This document shows positions 42,151 to 52,260 of a stretch of DNA of 64,000 nucleotides, piece by piece; within the stretch, counting starts at the first letter, position 1, and the number at the start of each line of letters is the position of its first letter. The notes beneath the pieces are model-generated. The model saw nothing but the letters and a program-made list of their open reading frames with translations. It made no database searches and was not told where the DNA came from. This stretch comes from Amblyornis subalaris (taxonomy: Eukaryota; Chordata; Aves; Passeriformes; Ptilonorhynchidae). The translations under genes were made by a program, and so were the position numbers. The DNA lies in assembly GCA_018881555.1 (NCBI GenBank), contig JACAXG010000508.1:16704-80703 (forward strand). Direction: 5' to 3'.

Positions 42151-43113
42151 GGAATGGCCACTCGGGTAGAGAAACTGACTGTCAAAGCCCGCCATGTGGA
42201 TGCCCATGTGCCCAAGAGTCAGGCTAATGAGGAACACCGCAACAATGAACAGGTAGATCAGGCTGCCAAAAGTGAGGTTTCACAGATTGGTTTGGATTGG
42301 CAACATAAAGGAGAGTTATTCCTAGCTCGATGGGCCCATGATGCCTCAGGTCATCAAGGCAGACATGCCACCTATAAGTGGGCACGAGACCGAAGGGTGG
42401 ATTTGACCATGGACAGTATCTCCCAGGTCATCCACGATTGTGAGACGTGCGCTGCGATCAAGCAGGGCAAGCGGGTGAAACCCCTGTGGTATGGGGGAAG
42501 GTGGTCCAAGTATAAGTATGGGGAGGCCTGGCAAATTGATTACATCACGCTGCCACAAACCCGCCAAGGCCAGTGCTATGTACTCATAATGGTGGAAGCA
42601 ACCACTGGTTGGTTGGAGACCTACCCTGTGTCTCATGCTACTGCCCGGAATACCATCCTGGGACTGGAAAAGCAAGTCCTATGGAGGCATGGTACCCCTG
42701 AGAGGATTGAGTCTGACAATGGGACTCATTTCAAGAATAGCCTTATTAACATCTGGGCTAGAGAACATGGTATTGAGTGGGTATACCATATTCCTTACCA
42801 TGTACCAGCTGCCGGGAAAGTTGAGTGGTGCAACAGACTGCTAAAAACCACCTTAAAGGCACTGGGTGGGGGGACTTTCAGAAATTGGGAGCAGCATTTA
42901 GCAAAGGCTACATCGTTGGTCAACACCCGAGGGTCCACTAACCGAGCTGGCCCTGCCCAATCCAAACACCTCCGTGTAGTAGATGAAGATAAGGTTCCGG
43001 TGGTGCATGTGTGGGGTATGTTGGGAAAGACTGGGTCAATTCTGCCTCGAGAAAAGACAAACCCATCCATGGAGTTGTTTTTGCTCAGGGACCTGGTTGT
43101 ACCTGGTGGGTGA
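42151..43113 (+). pseudogene. pol: D pol: RNase H end and integrase (319 codons open)
   Basis: The frame from about 42154 to the stop at 43113 holds HVDAHVPKSQ (end of RNase H), the integrase HHCC region (HDASGHQGRHATYKWA...CETCAAIKQ), the catalytic residues Asp in AWQIDYITLP, Asp in IESDNGTHF and Glu in AAGKVEWCNRLLK, and a C-terminal domain. All three catalytic residues are intact. The spacing and sequence are ERVL-type. No env or dUTPase follows. Confidence 0.92.
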
Positions 43114-43315
43114 TGCAGAAGGATGGAGAAATCAGATGTATACTTCAAGGGGACCTTACTTTAGGTTGAATTGTCCACGGTGCTGTACCTCTATCCACAT
43201 CTGTATGTATATGTGTATATTTAGGATAATGCATGTATGTATATAGTTTAAAGTTTAAAGTTTGATGTGGGATGTTAATGTAGGAGGAAAGGGAAACAAT
43301 TTTCGGGGTGGATAA
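43114..43315 (+). other. D 3' untranslated region and purine tract
   Basis: About 200 bp with no ORF, containing short TGTATGTATA stretches. A purine-rich segment GGGGTGGATAA (43305-43315) precedes the LTR. F has the matching GGGATAAGGGGTGGAA. Confidence 0.75.
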
Positions 43316-44364
43316 TGTTATGGGTTAGAAAAAATGAAAATTTGTTTCCTTTCCCTCATGTACCAGGGAGGCTGTGTAGGTGGGGAGGGGCTGGCTGGGA
43401 ATTGATGGGTGATACTTAAGAACAAAAGGGAGTTATCTGTCCAACCGCATTCCGCGCTAATCACCCAGAATGGACAAAACTTAAGGACAACAGGGATCAC
43501 TTGCCCAGCCCAGAGGCCAGGACAATTCCCCCAGTTAAAGAAAAACAAAGACCTGGAAATACTGACAAGGAGATTGTTTCCCCAGAGGCTGAAGCATCGC
43601 GAGAGAACTGCCCGAGACTTTGGCGAGAGGTGGGTGGAGACTGGGCTCTCTCTGCTCAGCGTTCAGGGAGGACGGTCGTGTCTGCAGCGATGGCCGGTTT
43701 CACTCCGGGAACACTGCTACATTGCGACGTCTCCGCCTGCTCGCTTCAGAGCACAGATACACTGTGACATCTCCACGAGGGTCCCGCAATGGCACAGGGC
43801 ACAGAGTTACGCTGTAACCAATTGCTGCTCGGAGCTGCTCGTCTCTGCTGTGCCTGCTTCCGGCTGGTCTGCCGGTGGGTGATACCGAGGTCCATCGCTC
43901 CCCAGTCAACCCCGCCTGCCTGCGCTGCTTGTTGCTCGCTGCCGAGGTTGGTGCAGACGGGCTGCTGCTCTGTGGGTTTGCATCGGGAGCAACCCCTCCC
44001 TTTCCCGTTCTCCGGAGCCGCCATTGCCAAGTGAGGGTCATCGCGCTCGCGCCACAGCGCCCCCTGCAGCCGCGGGGGAGTCACTGCAGCCTCTCTGCTC
44101 CAACGGAGAATCTCCCAACAACAGACAAGGGACAGTTAGGGGTTTGTCTGTTCTCTTATGGTTGCCATTTAACTGTCTTGTTATATATATATATATATAG
44201 ATATATAACCCTAGTAAAGAACTGTTATTCTTTTTACCACATCTTTTCCTGAGAGCTCCGTAATTTCAAAAGTACAGTAATTCGGAGGAGGGAGAGGCGC
44301 CATCCTGTATTCAAGGGGGGTTTCCCACCTTCCTTGACAGACACCTGTCCTTCAAACTAGGACA
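43316..44364 (+). repeat. D 3' LTR
   Basis: It starts TGTTATGGG and ends ACTAGGACA, and aligns over its length with 21992-23129 with many substitutions and indels. It contains (TA)n near 44182-44200. Confidence 0.88.
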
Positions 44365-44800
44365 CATGCCTCCACAGGACTTGCTTTTCAAGGCCCAGGA
44401 TGGTGTTCTGAGCAGTAGCATGAGGCACAGGGTAAGTCTCCAACCATCCAGTGGTTGCTTCTACCATTGTGAGCTCATAACACTTACCTTGGTGGGTTTG
44501 TGGCAGTGTAATGTAATCAATCTACCAGGCCTCCCCATACTTATATTTAGACCACCTTCCACCATACCACAGGGGCTTTACCCCCTTGGCCTGCTTGATC
44601 ACAGCGCATGTCTCACAATCATGGATAACCTGGGAGATACTGTCCATGGTCAAATCCACCCCTCGGTCTCGTGCCCACTTAGAGGTGGCATCTCTGCCTT
44701 GGTGTCCTGAGTCATCATGGGCCCATCGAGCTAGAAACAAATCACCCTTGTGTTGCCAATCCAAATCTATCTGACACCTCAATTTTTGCAGCCTAATCTA
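44365..44800 (-). pseudogene. pol: E pol: integrase fragment
   Basis: The - strand has IDLDWQHKGDLFLARWAHDDSGHQGRDATSKW, the zinc region CETCAVIKQ and LWYGGRWSKYKYGEAW at 44522-44782, then a frame change and sequence matching IN up to the second catalytic region. It is truncated at 44365 by the D 3' LTR. Confidence 0.85.
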
Positions 44801-45490
44801 CCTGTTCGTTGTTGTGGTGCTTTTCAATAGCCCAACTCTTGGGCGCATGGGCATCCACATGGCAGACTTTCACAGTCAGTTTCTCTACCCGAGTGGCAAT
44901 GTCTTACCATTCATCAGAAGCCCAAATTAGTTTTCCTCTGCACAGGCAATTGGCCTTTTTCCACCTTTCCAGCCACCCTCACAGAGCATTGGCTACCATC
45001 CACAAGTCATTGTAGAGGTAGAGCTTTGGCCGCTTTCTCATTCAGCAATGTCCAGAGCAAACTGGATGGCTTTGAGCTCTGCAAACTGGCTTAATCCACC
45101 TTCTCCTTTGGTAGCTTCTGCAACTTGTAGTGTGGGACTCCATACGGCTGCTTTCCATTTTTGGTTCGCCCCCACAATGCGACAGGAACCGTCTGTGAAA
45201 AGAGCATATAGGGTTTCTTCTGTTGGCAGCTGGTTTTATGGTGGAGTTTCCTCAGCACGCGTCACCTGTTCCTGCTCTTCTTCATCCGCCAGGCCCAAGT
45301 TCTCACCTTCAGGCCAATTTGTAATTATCTCCAAGATCCTAGGACGATTTGGATTTCCAATACGGGCACGCTGTGTGATCAGGGCAATCCACTTACTCCA
45401 TGTGGCATCAGTGGCGTGATGGGTAGATGGAACCTTTCCTTTAAACATCCACCCTAGCACCAGTAGTAAGGGTGCCAGGAGAAGTGGTGC
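44801..45490 (-). pseudogene. pol: E pol: RNase H and connection
   Basis: Homologous to D 41520-42150, with frame changes. The 45236-45499 ORF reads LVLGWMFKGKVPSTHHATD...EEQEQVTRAEETPP and ends in TAA at 45236-45238. The same stop occurs in F at 61298-61300, but not in D. Confidence 0.82.
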
Positions 45491-45977
45491 TGATGCCAAA
45501 GGGATTTTTGCTTTTATACTTTTTATATATTAGTAGCCCTTCAACCCTGAAGCCCTGTAGCCTTTATCCTCTAACCATGTAGGTTCTTAGCTAGCAGTTT
45601 CCCTACCCTTTAGGCAAAACAAGATTCCTGAATCACCTTGTCACTCCTAGTGTTCTGGGACCACAGATATTTCTCTGTCCCATGTCTCCTAAAAGCCAAA
45701 ACAACAGTAGAGCTAGAATTTTAAGGGGGCTTCAGTAGGAGGTTGAACCAAGGGGGAATTACCTCATTAACTGTACTTCTAATTGGGAGATTTTGGTTAA
45801 TTATGTTAATTTGCTAAACTTATAAAAGTTTTGGAGTCCATTGGGGGAGTGGGGGACTATGGTTATCATTGTGTGGTGCGCATTTTGTACCCTTGGAGGA
45901 CCTCCAAATAAAGGTAACTGCTTTTCTTATCCTCTTAACATCGTCCAGCTTTTGATTTTAGGTAGATAAAGGCAACA
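45491..45977 (+). mobile_element. Solo LTR G1 (487 bp), near 4-bp TSD
   Basis: It starts TGATGCCAAAGGG and ends AAGGCAACA, the termini of the G family. Flanks are GTGC (45487-45490) and GTGT (45978-45981), one mismatch. It is on the opposite strand to G2. Confidence 0.78.
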
Positions 45978-46542
45978 GTGTCTCTGTCCCAATCACCTCT
46001 GGGGCAGCCTGAACTCCTTCATGGGTAGGCAGGATTTCTTTCTCTGTTGCGGTGTAGTTGGCTTTGGACCCTCTATAGCTTCGGCTCCAGAATCCACATG
46101 GTTGGACTCGAGTCTCACCAGGCATCTTCTGCCAGAGGCTCCAGGAAAGACCATTGTTCCTAGCTGCAGAATAAAGCATGTTCTTCACCTCCTGTCCTTT
46201 CCTTTCTGGGCCAAAGGCTACTGCATGAGCAATCTCCTGCTTAATCTGGGCAAAAGCCCATTGCTGTTCAGGGCCCCAGGAGAAATGGTTCTTCTTGCAG
46301 GTTACCAGGTAAAGAGGGCTCACAATCTGACTGTACCCGGGAATGTGCCTCCTTCAGAAACCTACAACACCTAGGAAAGCTTGTGTTTTATTCTTGCTGG
46401 TCAGCAGAGAAATTGCTGTGATCTTCCTGATGACCTCGGTGGGTCTCTGATGCTGTCTGTCTTGTCATTTCACTCCCAGGAACTGGATCTCTCGGGCAGG
46501 TCCCTTGACTTTGCTCTTTTTGATGGCAAAGCCGGCTTCCAG
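45978..46542 (-). pseudogene. pol: E pol: RT C-terminal part
   Basis: The - strand ORF 45958-46323 reads MSPLYLVTCKKNHFSWGPEQQWAF and WSLWQKMPGETRVQPCGFW, homologous to D 41230-41470, with further RT thumb sequence up to G2. Confidence 0.85.
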
Positions 46543-47106
46543 TGTTGCCTTATATGTTTGAAAATGCAGAGACTGAGGCTGGATAAGAGGGTAAAAAAGT
46601 TAAAATTTATTAAGAGGTTCGGAGAAAACAAAAACCTTTTCCCCGGGGTACCCCCCCGGGAGCAACCATGTTCGCAGGGACTGGGCCAAATCCCTGCAGG
46701 TGGAGCAAAGCAAGTGTAAGTTATACAAAGGTAAAAAGGGTAAAAAAGGGTACAAAAGAGTGCTGTGCGCATTCAGGCTTCTACTATTATACAGTTTCAG
46801 TGAATTAACATAGTTTTGAAATATTCTCCAATGAAAAATAGAATTTAATGAGGCTTTTCCTTGTGGCAGGTTTCTACTGGGAGTTTCTGAACTTCGTTTT
46901 TCAGTCATCATAAACGATATCGTGTCTCACTTCTGGAATGCTTAAGAATGATAACTTAGTTCTATTTTGTCTATGGGACAGGGATAGTGAATTTGCTAGT
47001 TACAAGGTTGTGGGGTAAAGGCTACAGGATTATAAGGTTACTAATATATAAAAGTAAAAATGCTACTAATATAAAAAGCATAAAAGCAAAAATCTCTCTG
47101 GCATCA
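46543..47106 (-). mobile_element. Solo LTR G2 (564 bp), 4-bp TSD
   Basis: From TGTTGCCTTAT to CTGGCATCA, flanked by CCAG at 46539-46542 and 47107-47110. Very similar to G3. Confidence 0.9.
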
Positions 47107-48138
47107 CCAGGAGAATCTTGATGATTTTTTCTCCTTTCTCAAATACTTCCGCTGCCATGTTCCCCCACACAATGATGTCATCTATGTACTGCAAATGCTC
47201 TGGAGCTTCACCCTTATCCCATGCAGTCTGGATCAGTCCATGGCAAATGGTGGGACTGTGTTCCACCCCTGGGGCAGTCGATTCCAAGTATACTGCATGC
47301 CCTCTCCAGCTGAAGGCAAACTGGGGCCTGCACTCTTCTGCCAGGGGAATGGAGAAAAATGCATTAGCAATGTCAGTAGTGGCATAGCACTTCGCTGCCT
47401 TGGACTCCCGTTCGTACTGAAGCTCCAGAATATCTGGCAAAGTGGTACTCAGTGGTGGTGATACCTTTCTCTCCCGGTTGGACCATAAAAAATCAATCAC
47501 GAGTCAGACACGGTTAGGGTGATAAAAGGTTTATTTTTATAAGGATCCTTAGGTGCACAATTCGTCACGTGGAAATGCTGAAAAAAGCCCCCCCACATGA
47601 TGTGTGTACAATTTTTATAGATTTTGCAAATTAGCATATCTGACAAGAATCACAAATTAGAATTGTAATTTGTGAGGTAATTTCCCTCTCGTTCTAATCC
47701 CTTCTAAAACCTCCCCTCCTCAGAAGAGATCTAACTTTGTTTATAAAAATGTGTCTCGAAGAGCTGGTCTCGAGACCAGAGAACCAAGATAGCATAGAGC
47801 CTTGAAATGTGTTTTCTTTTCCTGCCTATCAGGGCAGGGAACAGTACTAGGAAAATAAGGTGCAAACTACAGCTATATGTGTGAATATATAAGAGAAAAA
47901 AGGTAAAAACTTAATTTGGCATCAGTGGAGTAACTTCATTCAAGCCACGATAGTCCACTGTCAGTCTCCATTCCCCATCCGACTTGCGTGCAGGCCAGAT
48001 GGGACTGTTGAAGTGTGAATGGGCCTTGCTGAACACCCCTTCACTCTCCACCTTGCAGATCATCTTGTGGATGGGGATCACGGCATCTCGATTTGTTCAA
48101 TACTGCTGACGATGCACTGTCAAGGTGGCGATTGGGAC
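47107..48138 (-). pseudogene. pol: E pol: RT N-terminal part, split by P1
   Basis: The - strand ORF 47066-47500 shows ELQYERESKAAKCYATTDIANAFFSIPL, HSPTICHGLIQTAWDKGEAPEHLQYIDDIIVWG. The codon that is TAG in D and F is CAG here (47228-47230), and YIDD is at 47177-47188. The fingers region continues at 47925-48130 after LTR P1. Confidence 0.87.
47459..47924 (-). mobile_element. Solo LTR P1 (466 bp), 4-bp TSD
   Basis: From TGATACCTTT to TTGGCATCA, flanked by GTGG at 47455-47458 and 47925-47928. Same family as P2. Confidence 0.9.
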
Positions 48139-48600
48139 TCATTGTTCTTCCACCCTCAGGAGTCCTACTACAGAAGGATTTTCTGACAGTCCAGGCAAGG
48201 TGTTCAATTGCCTGATGCCCGCTGTCTTCACAGCAGCTATCCCAAAAGCCCACCTGAGTCCTTTTGGGTCTTTGAAATAACCACTCCAGAGGAAATCTAT
48301 GCCCAGAATGCACGGGGCCTCTGGGCCAGTCACAATAGGGTGTTTCTTCCAGTCTTTCCCAGTCAAGCTCACCTCAGCTTCCAGCAGGGTCAACTCCTGC
48401 GATCCCCCTCTCACCCCAGCAATAGAAACAGGTTCTGCCCCCACATGTCCCGAAGGTATTAGAGTACACTGTGCACCGGTATCGACTAAAGCTTCATATT
48501 TCTGTGGTTCTGATGTGCCAGGCCATCACATCCACACAGTCCAAAAGACACGATTTTCCTCGGCCTCTACCTGGCTAGAGGCAGGGCCCCTCTAGTCCTG
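48139..48600 (-). pseudogene. pro: E protease
   Basis: The - strand reads LVDTGAQCTL near 48470-48500, then in a shifted frame GAEPVSIAGVRGGSQELTLLEAEVSLTGKDWKKHPIVTGPEAPCILGIDF at 48290-48445. It is homologous to the D and F proteases with the DTGA active site present. A frame change separates the active site from the rest. Confidence 0.85.
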
Positions 48601-50390
48601 GCTACTGTTCCCTCGCTGTGTGTACACCCTGGAGGTCCCTTCAAGGGGATCAGACATGTCATCCTTCTTCCTGTTATACCTAGTAGCTCAGTCATGGGAA
48701 ACTGGGGCTACATCCATTTTGGTGGAACTCCGTTAGTGGTTCTCTCCTTTAGTTTATGCACCCATGCTGCCAGGACAGAAGTGGGTTTTCCATCCCATCT
48801 GCTCATATCTTCCCCCTGTTTGCACAGGAAGAACCACACATCAGCTCATGGCGTGTACCCCCTCTCCCTAGCAGTTGGGATGTCAGGCTCTGACGTTTGG
48901 GCCTCTGGTTCACACTGGTGCCACATGGGGACTGCTCTCCCTCCTCTCCTTCCTCATCTCCTCCCTCATGTCCTCTTTGAGACTTAACCACAGAAGAGAT
49001 ATTAGTCTGCATAGGGCCATGAACCATGCTCTCATAATTCCTGAGTTTGCTGGCTACAGAACCCACTGTCTCTCGGTTGTCCTCCACATTCATTGTTGCC
49101 ATGAAGCTGGCGTATTCGGGTAGCCCTAGATGACCCAGGCTCCACAATATTTATGGTGTGCACCTGACCTTGTCAGGGTTTTTATTGTGTTGTCCGTCCC
49201 TTCCAAAAAGTATCTCCAATACCACCATTTCTCTCATGCGTTGGATCCCTTCCTGCATGGTCTTTCAGGGCTTTCTATGATGGTGCTCCTGCAGTCTGTG
49301 AACAGACCTCTCCCTTACACTCATTATAAGTCACTCCCAGAGAGGAAGAGGCCCTGGCTCCCTCACGAACACCTGATCAATACCCGCATCCTGGGTCAGG
49401 AATCCCAATACCTTGCTTTGCCACTATCCACTTGCATGCCTGGACCCATAATGTCCCAAACTTGAGCCAACCAAGTCGGAAAAGTCTCACACCTCCATTT
49501 CACAATGTCATTCTGCAGATTGTGGAGACTGTTATGTGACAGGGACTCTGTGATGATTTCGGGATCTGGCTTCTCCACTGGTTGTGAGGGCCCTGGTACC
49601 TCATTGTCATTAACTGGGCATACTGATTTGGTTTTATATTTCCTCCTCTGCCAAGGGGCGACTGCTGCTGGCTGTGGCTGCCCTTGGGGTTTAGCTGGAA
49701 CCTGGACAGTTGTAATGTCTCTTGGTCCCACTGCTGCGCTTTCCGACTTTTCCTCTTTGGGGTAAGGGGAGGACTTCCAAACAGTTGGGGAAGAGTGTTC
49801 CCTCAGCACCCGGCCTATCTCCTCCAATACCCCCGTCCAATCCAAGTGATTCATTTCTAATGTGGGCTGTTGGGCAGTGATAGCCTGTTGGGGAGTGTCC
49901 CCGGCTGCTGTGGCATGCTCCTGGGCAGCACCCTTAGTCTCTGGGGTAGATGTCAGGGTGGTTACCCAAGGCAATCTCACCTTATCTCTGAATGCTAAAT
50001 AGAATAGGCCTATCAGCAACAGCAGCCATTGCACGATATCGTCAGCATCTAGAGAAAAATTGAACCCTTCAAAAGCTGTTGGGGTAGGCCCAAAACAATG
50101 GGTGAAGTACTGGGATAAAACTCCTCCCTTTGTTGCTTCCTCACAATGGGTATCATTATTAAGGAAATCCCAAAGATATGAACTTAGTCTGTGATAATTA
50201 TATAGCCATGTGCCCACATTCCAGAGGCAGTTTACAAACCTTGAATTCCTCACCTTATGACCCATTCATCAAACTGGATAACAGCCACAATGGCCTTATT
50301 CATGGGACCCGTGTTTAGATAAGGAGCTGCAAATGGGAAAAACGTAGCCATGATCATCTGGCAGCTTAACTGGAATAAGGTGTGCCACAT
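48601..50390 (-). pseudogene. gag: E gag-position ORF with hydrophobic segments
   Basis: ATG at 50390 on the - strand starts MWHTLFQLSCQMIMATFFPF, as in D. After a stop, the 49396-50265 frame is open for 289 codons: a segment with NNDTHCEE, then a predicted membrane span (WLLLLIGLFYLAF) followed by RDK, then a Gln/Pro-rich region, KPDPEIITESLSHNSLHNL and TWLAQVWDIMGPGMQVDSGKARY. Further capsid-like sequence lies at 48803-49147 (GLPEYASFMATMNVEDNRETVGSVASKLRNYESM). It is colinear with D and supports the same unusual Gag layout. Confidence 0.78.
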
Positions 50391-50506
50391 GGTGATGTGT
50401 AATGAGATTTCTATATCCAATGCACAAATAGGTTACCCAAGAACTGTTATTTCTTTTTCACCCTTTCCTCTCGATTGCCTCAAGCCCCACATTGGGTGCC
50501 AAGATC

Positions 50507-51493
50507 TGTCTTGGTTTAAAAGACAGGTGTCTGCCAAGGAAGAAGGGAAATTCCTGGAATGGAAAAGATGACCCCCTCCCTCCAAATTATTATGACCTTG
50601 AAATTACAGGGCCTTCAGGCAAAGATATGGGAAAAGGAATAACAGTTCTTTATTACGATATATTTTGTATATATATATATATAACAAGACAGACAAACAG
50701 CAGCAACAACAGTAACAACAAAAAAACCAGAAACCCAATAACAGCCTTTTCTCACCCCTTAAGCTATTTCCCTTTTTGTGTAGTTATGACCACAAGCGGC
50801 AGAGGGTGCTGGCGGGCCCCAGAGAGGCAATGGCTGCAGTGTTGCTCGCAGTTGGCAGGGGGTTCTGGCAGGCAAGGCAGGTGCGATGGTTCCCCTGTGG
50901 CTACAGGGGGCGCTCTGGCTCAAGCTCAGTAACCTCTCACCTGGCAATGGCGGCTCAGGCAAGAGGGAAAAGAGAAGATGGCTCCCCATTGAAAACTCAC
51001 AGGGAGCAGCCGGTCTGAGTACCACTCCAGGTTGCGAGTGGGACTGCAGCGGCAGCCTTGGAGCAGGAGCAGCAGTGGAAACAGGAACAGCGGGGATGGG
51101 CAAATCTGATTGGGTAGCAAGTTACAACGTAGCACTGTACCCAAGAAAAACTGGCACTCACTCCCCGCACCTCAAGCAACCGCTTTCCCTGACCGTTGAG
51201 CCGAAAAAGGGGCAGAGCCCAGCCCCCGTCACCCCAGCCAAGTCTCGAAGTCCCCCCACCTCTCGCGGTATTACCCGCAACTTCCAAGAACAACCCCCCA
51301 GCCAGAGAGCTCACTCCCCACCCAAAACTCCCAAACTCTCGAGCCTCTGGCTATTACCGTGTTATGTGAGAGTGATTGGCTATGTATTTTGTTTCTTAAT
51401 TACCCCCATTTGTTTCCTGAACAACCAATGGGAAGAAAATTCCCTGAGAGAAAGGAAAAAACCCTAACCCCCAACATTCTGCTGTCCTTAACA
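50507..51493 (-). repeat. E 5' LTR
   Basis: On the - strand it runs from TGTTAAGGACAG to TTTAAACCAAGACA, followed after five bases by the primer site TGGCACCCAATGTGGGGC (50484-50501). It shares long blocks with solo LTR X. It has (TA)n near 50666-50684. Confidence 0.85.
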
Positions 51494-51534
51494 AGTGAGT
51501 AAAATGTTGTTCTGTTCTACTCTCCTTATCAAAA

Positions 51535-52260
51535 CTGGTCTAGCTGGCCTAGACCTCCTATGGACCGCCCTTTATTTGCACCTGAAACACTGGGGCTGTG
51601 CTCTTTCCTAACTGTGGAAAAGAACTGTCATTTTTGTAGAGGAGACCATGGACGAAATTTGGATTGCACCTCCCAAATTCAGTACATCCCAGGATTGCTC
51701 CTAGATAAAAGCTTCCAGAACAGACAGGTTTGGCTAGCATTGACCTCCCCTGGGTCGTCTCTCTTGTGAACCTAAAACACTGCAGATATGAGCATTCCTT
51801 CCTATTGAAAAGAACTGCCATTCTCATCCAGGAGCCCATGGTGTAAATTTGAACATCCAACGTTCAATACATCCAGGATTGCTCCCAGACGAAAGCTGCC
51901 AGGACAGATGGTTCTGGGCAGGCTTGACCTCCCATGAGCCGCCTCTCATCTGCACCTGAAACACTGGAGCTGCATGCTTTCCTTTCTTTGGGAAAGAACT
52001 GTCCTTCTTGTCCACGAGCCAATGCCTTAAATTTTGAATGTACCTTCCAAATTCAATACTTCCAAGGATTGGTCCAAGATGAATCCTGCCAGGACAGGTG
52101 GGTCTGGCTGGCCTTTACCTCCCCTGGGCCACCTTTTATCTGCACCTGAAACTCTGGCGCTACATGCTTTTCATTCTTACGGGAAAGAACTGTCATTCCT
52201 GTCCACGAGCCCATGGCCAAAATTTAGGTTGCACCTTCAAAATTCAATACATCTAAGGAC
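51535..52260 (+). repeat. ~190-bp tandem repeat, almost four copies
   Basis: Units beginning ACCTCC(C/T) occur at 51553, 51743, 51927 and 52117 (spacings 190, 184, 190). Each repeats the blocks GCACCTGAAACACTGG, AAAGAACTGTCATT, CACGAGCCCATGG and AAATTCAATACATCC. Copies differ by roughly 10-20%. It ends where the Q LTR begins. Satellites of about this length are known in songbirds, but identity was not checked. Confidence 0.88.

Larger units (their letters stand above)
21992..44364 (+). mobile_element. Provirus D: ERVL (class III) element, host of a nested stack
   Basis: This is an ERVL-type provirus: LTR, Lys-type primer site, gag-position ORF, protease, YIDD RT, RNase H, IN, LTR, with no env. 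Its sequence is interrupted by LTR Z (24898-25818), LTR C2 (26436-27933) and provirus B (27936-40512). When these are removed, the protease-RT frame joins at CCCAT. The two flanks are CATGA (21987-21991, in J gag) and CATGC (44365-44369, in E integrase), so they do not form a clean single target site. Confidence 0.88.
44365..51493 (-). mobile_element. Provirus E: ERVL copy, - strand, 3' end missing
   Basis: On the - strand: LTR (51493-50507), Lys-type primer site (50484-50501), gag-position ORF, protease, RT, RNase H, IN up to the D 3' LTR. The IN C-terminus and the 3' LTR are absent. Solo LTRs P1, G2 and G1 interrupt pol. Confidence 0.9.

Noticed and set aside
43114..43315. dUTPase or env after ERVL integrase
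   Set aside because: Only about 200 bp of noncoding sequence precedes the LTR; nothing resembling either gene was found in D or F.
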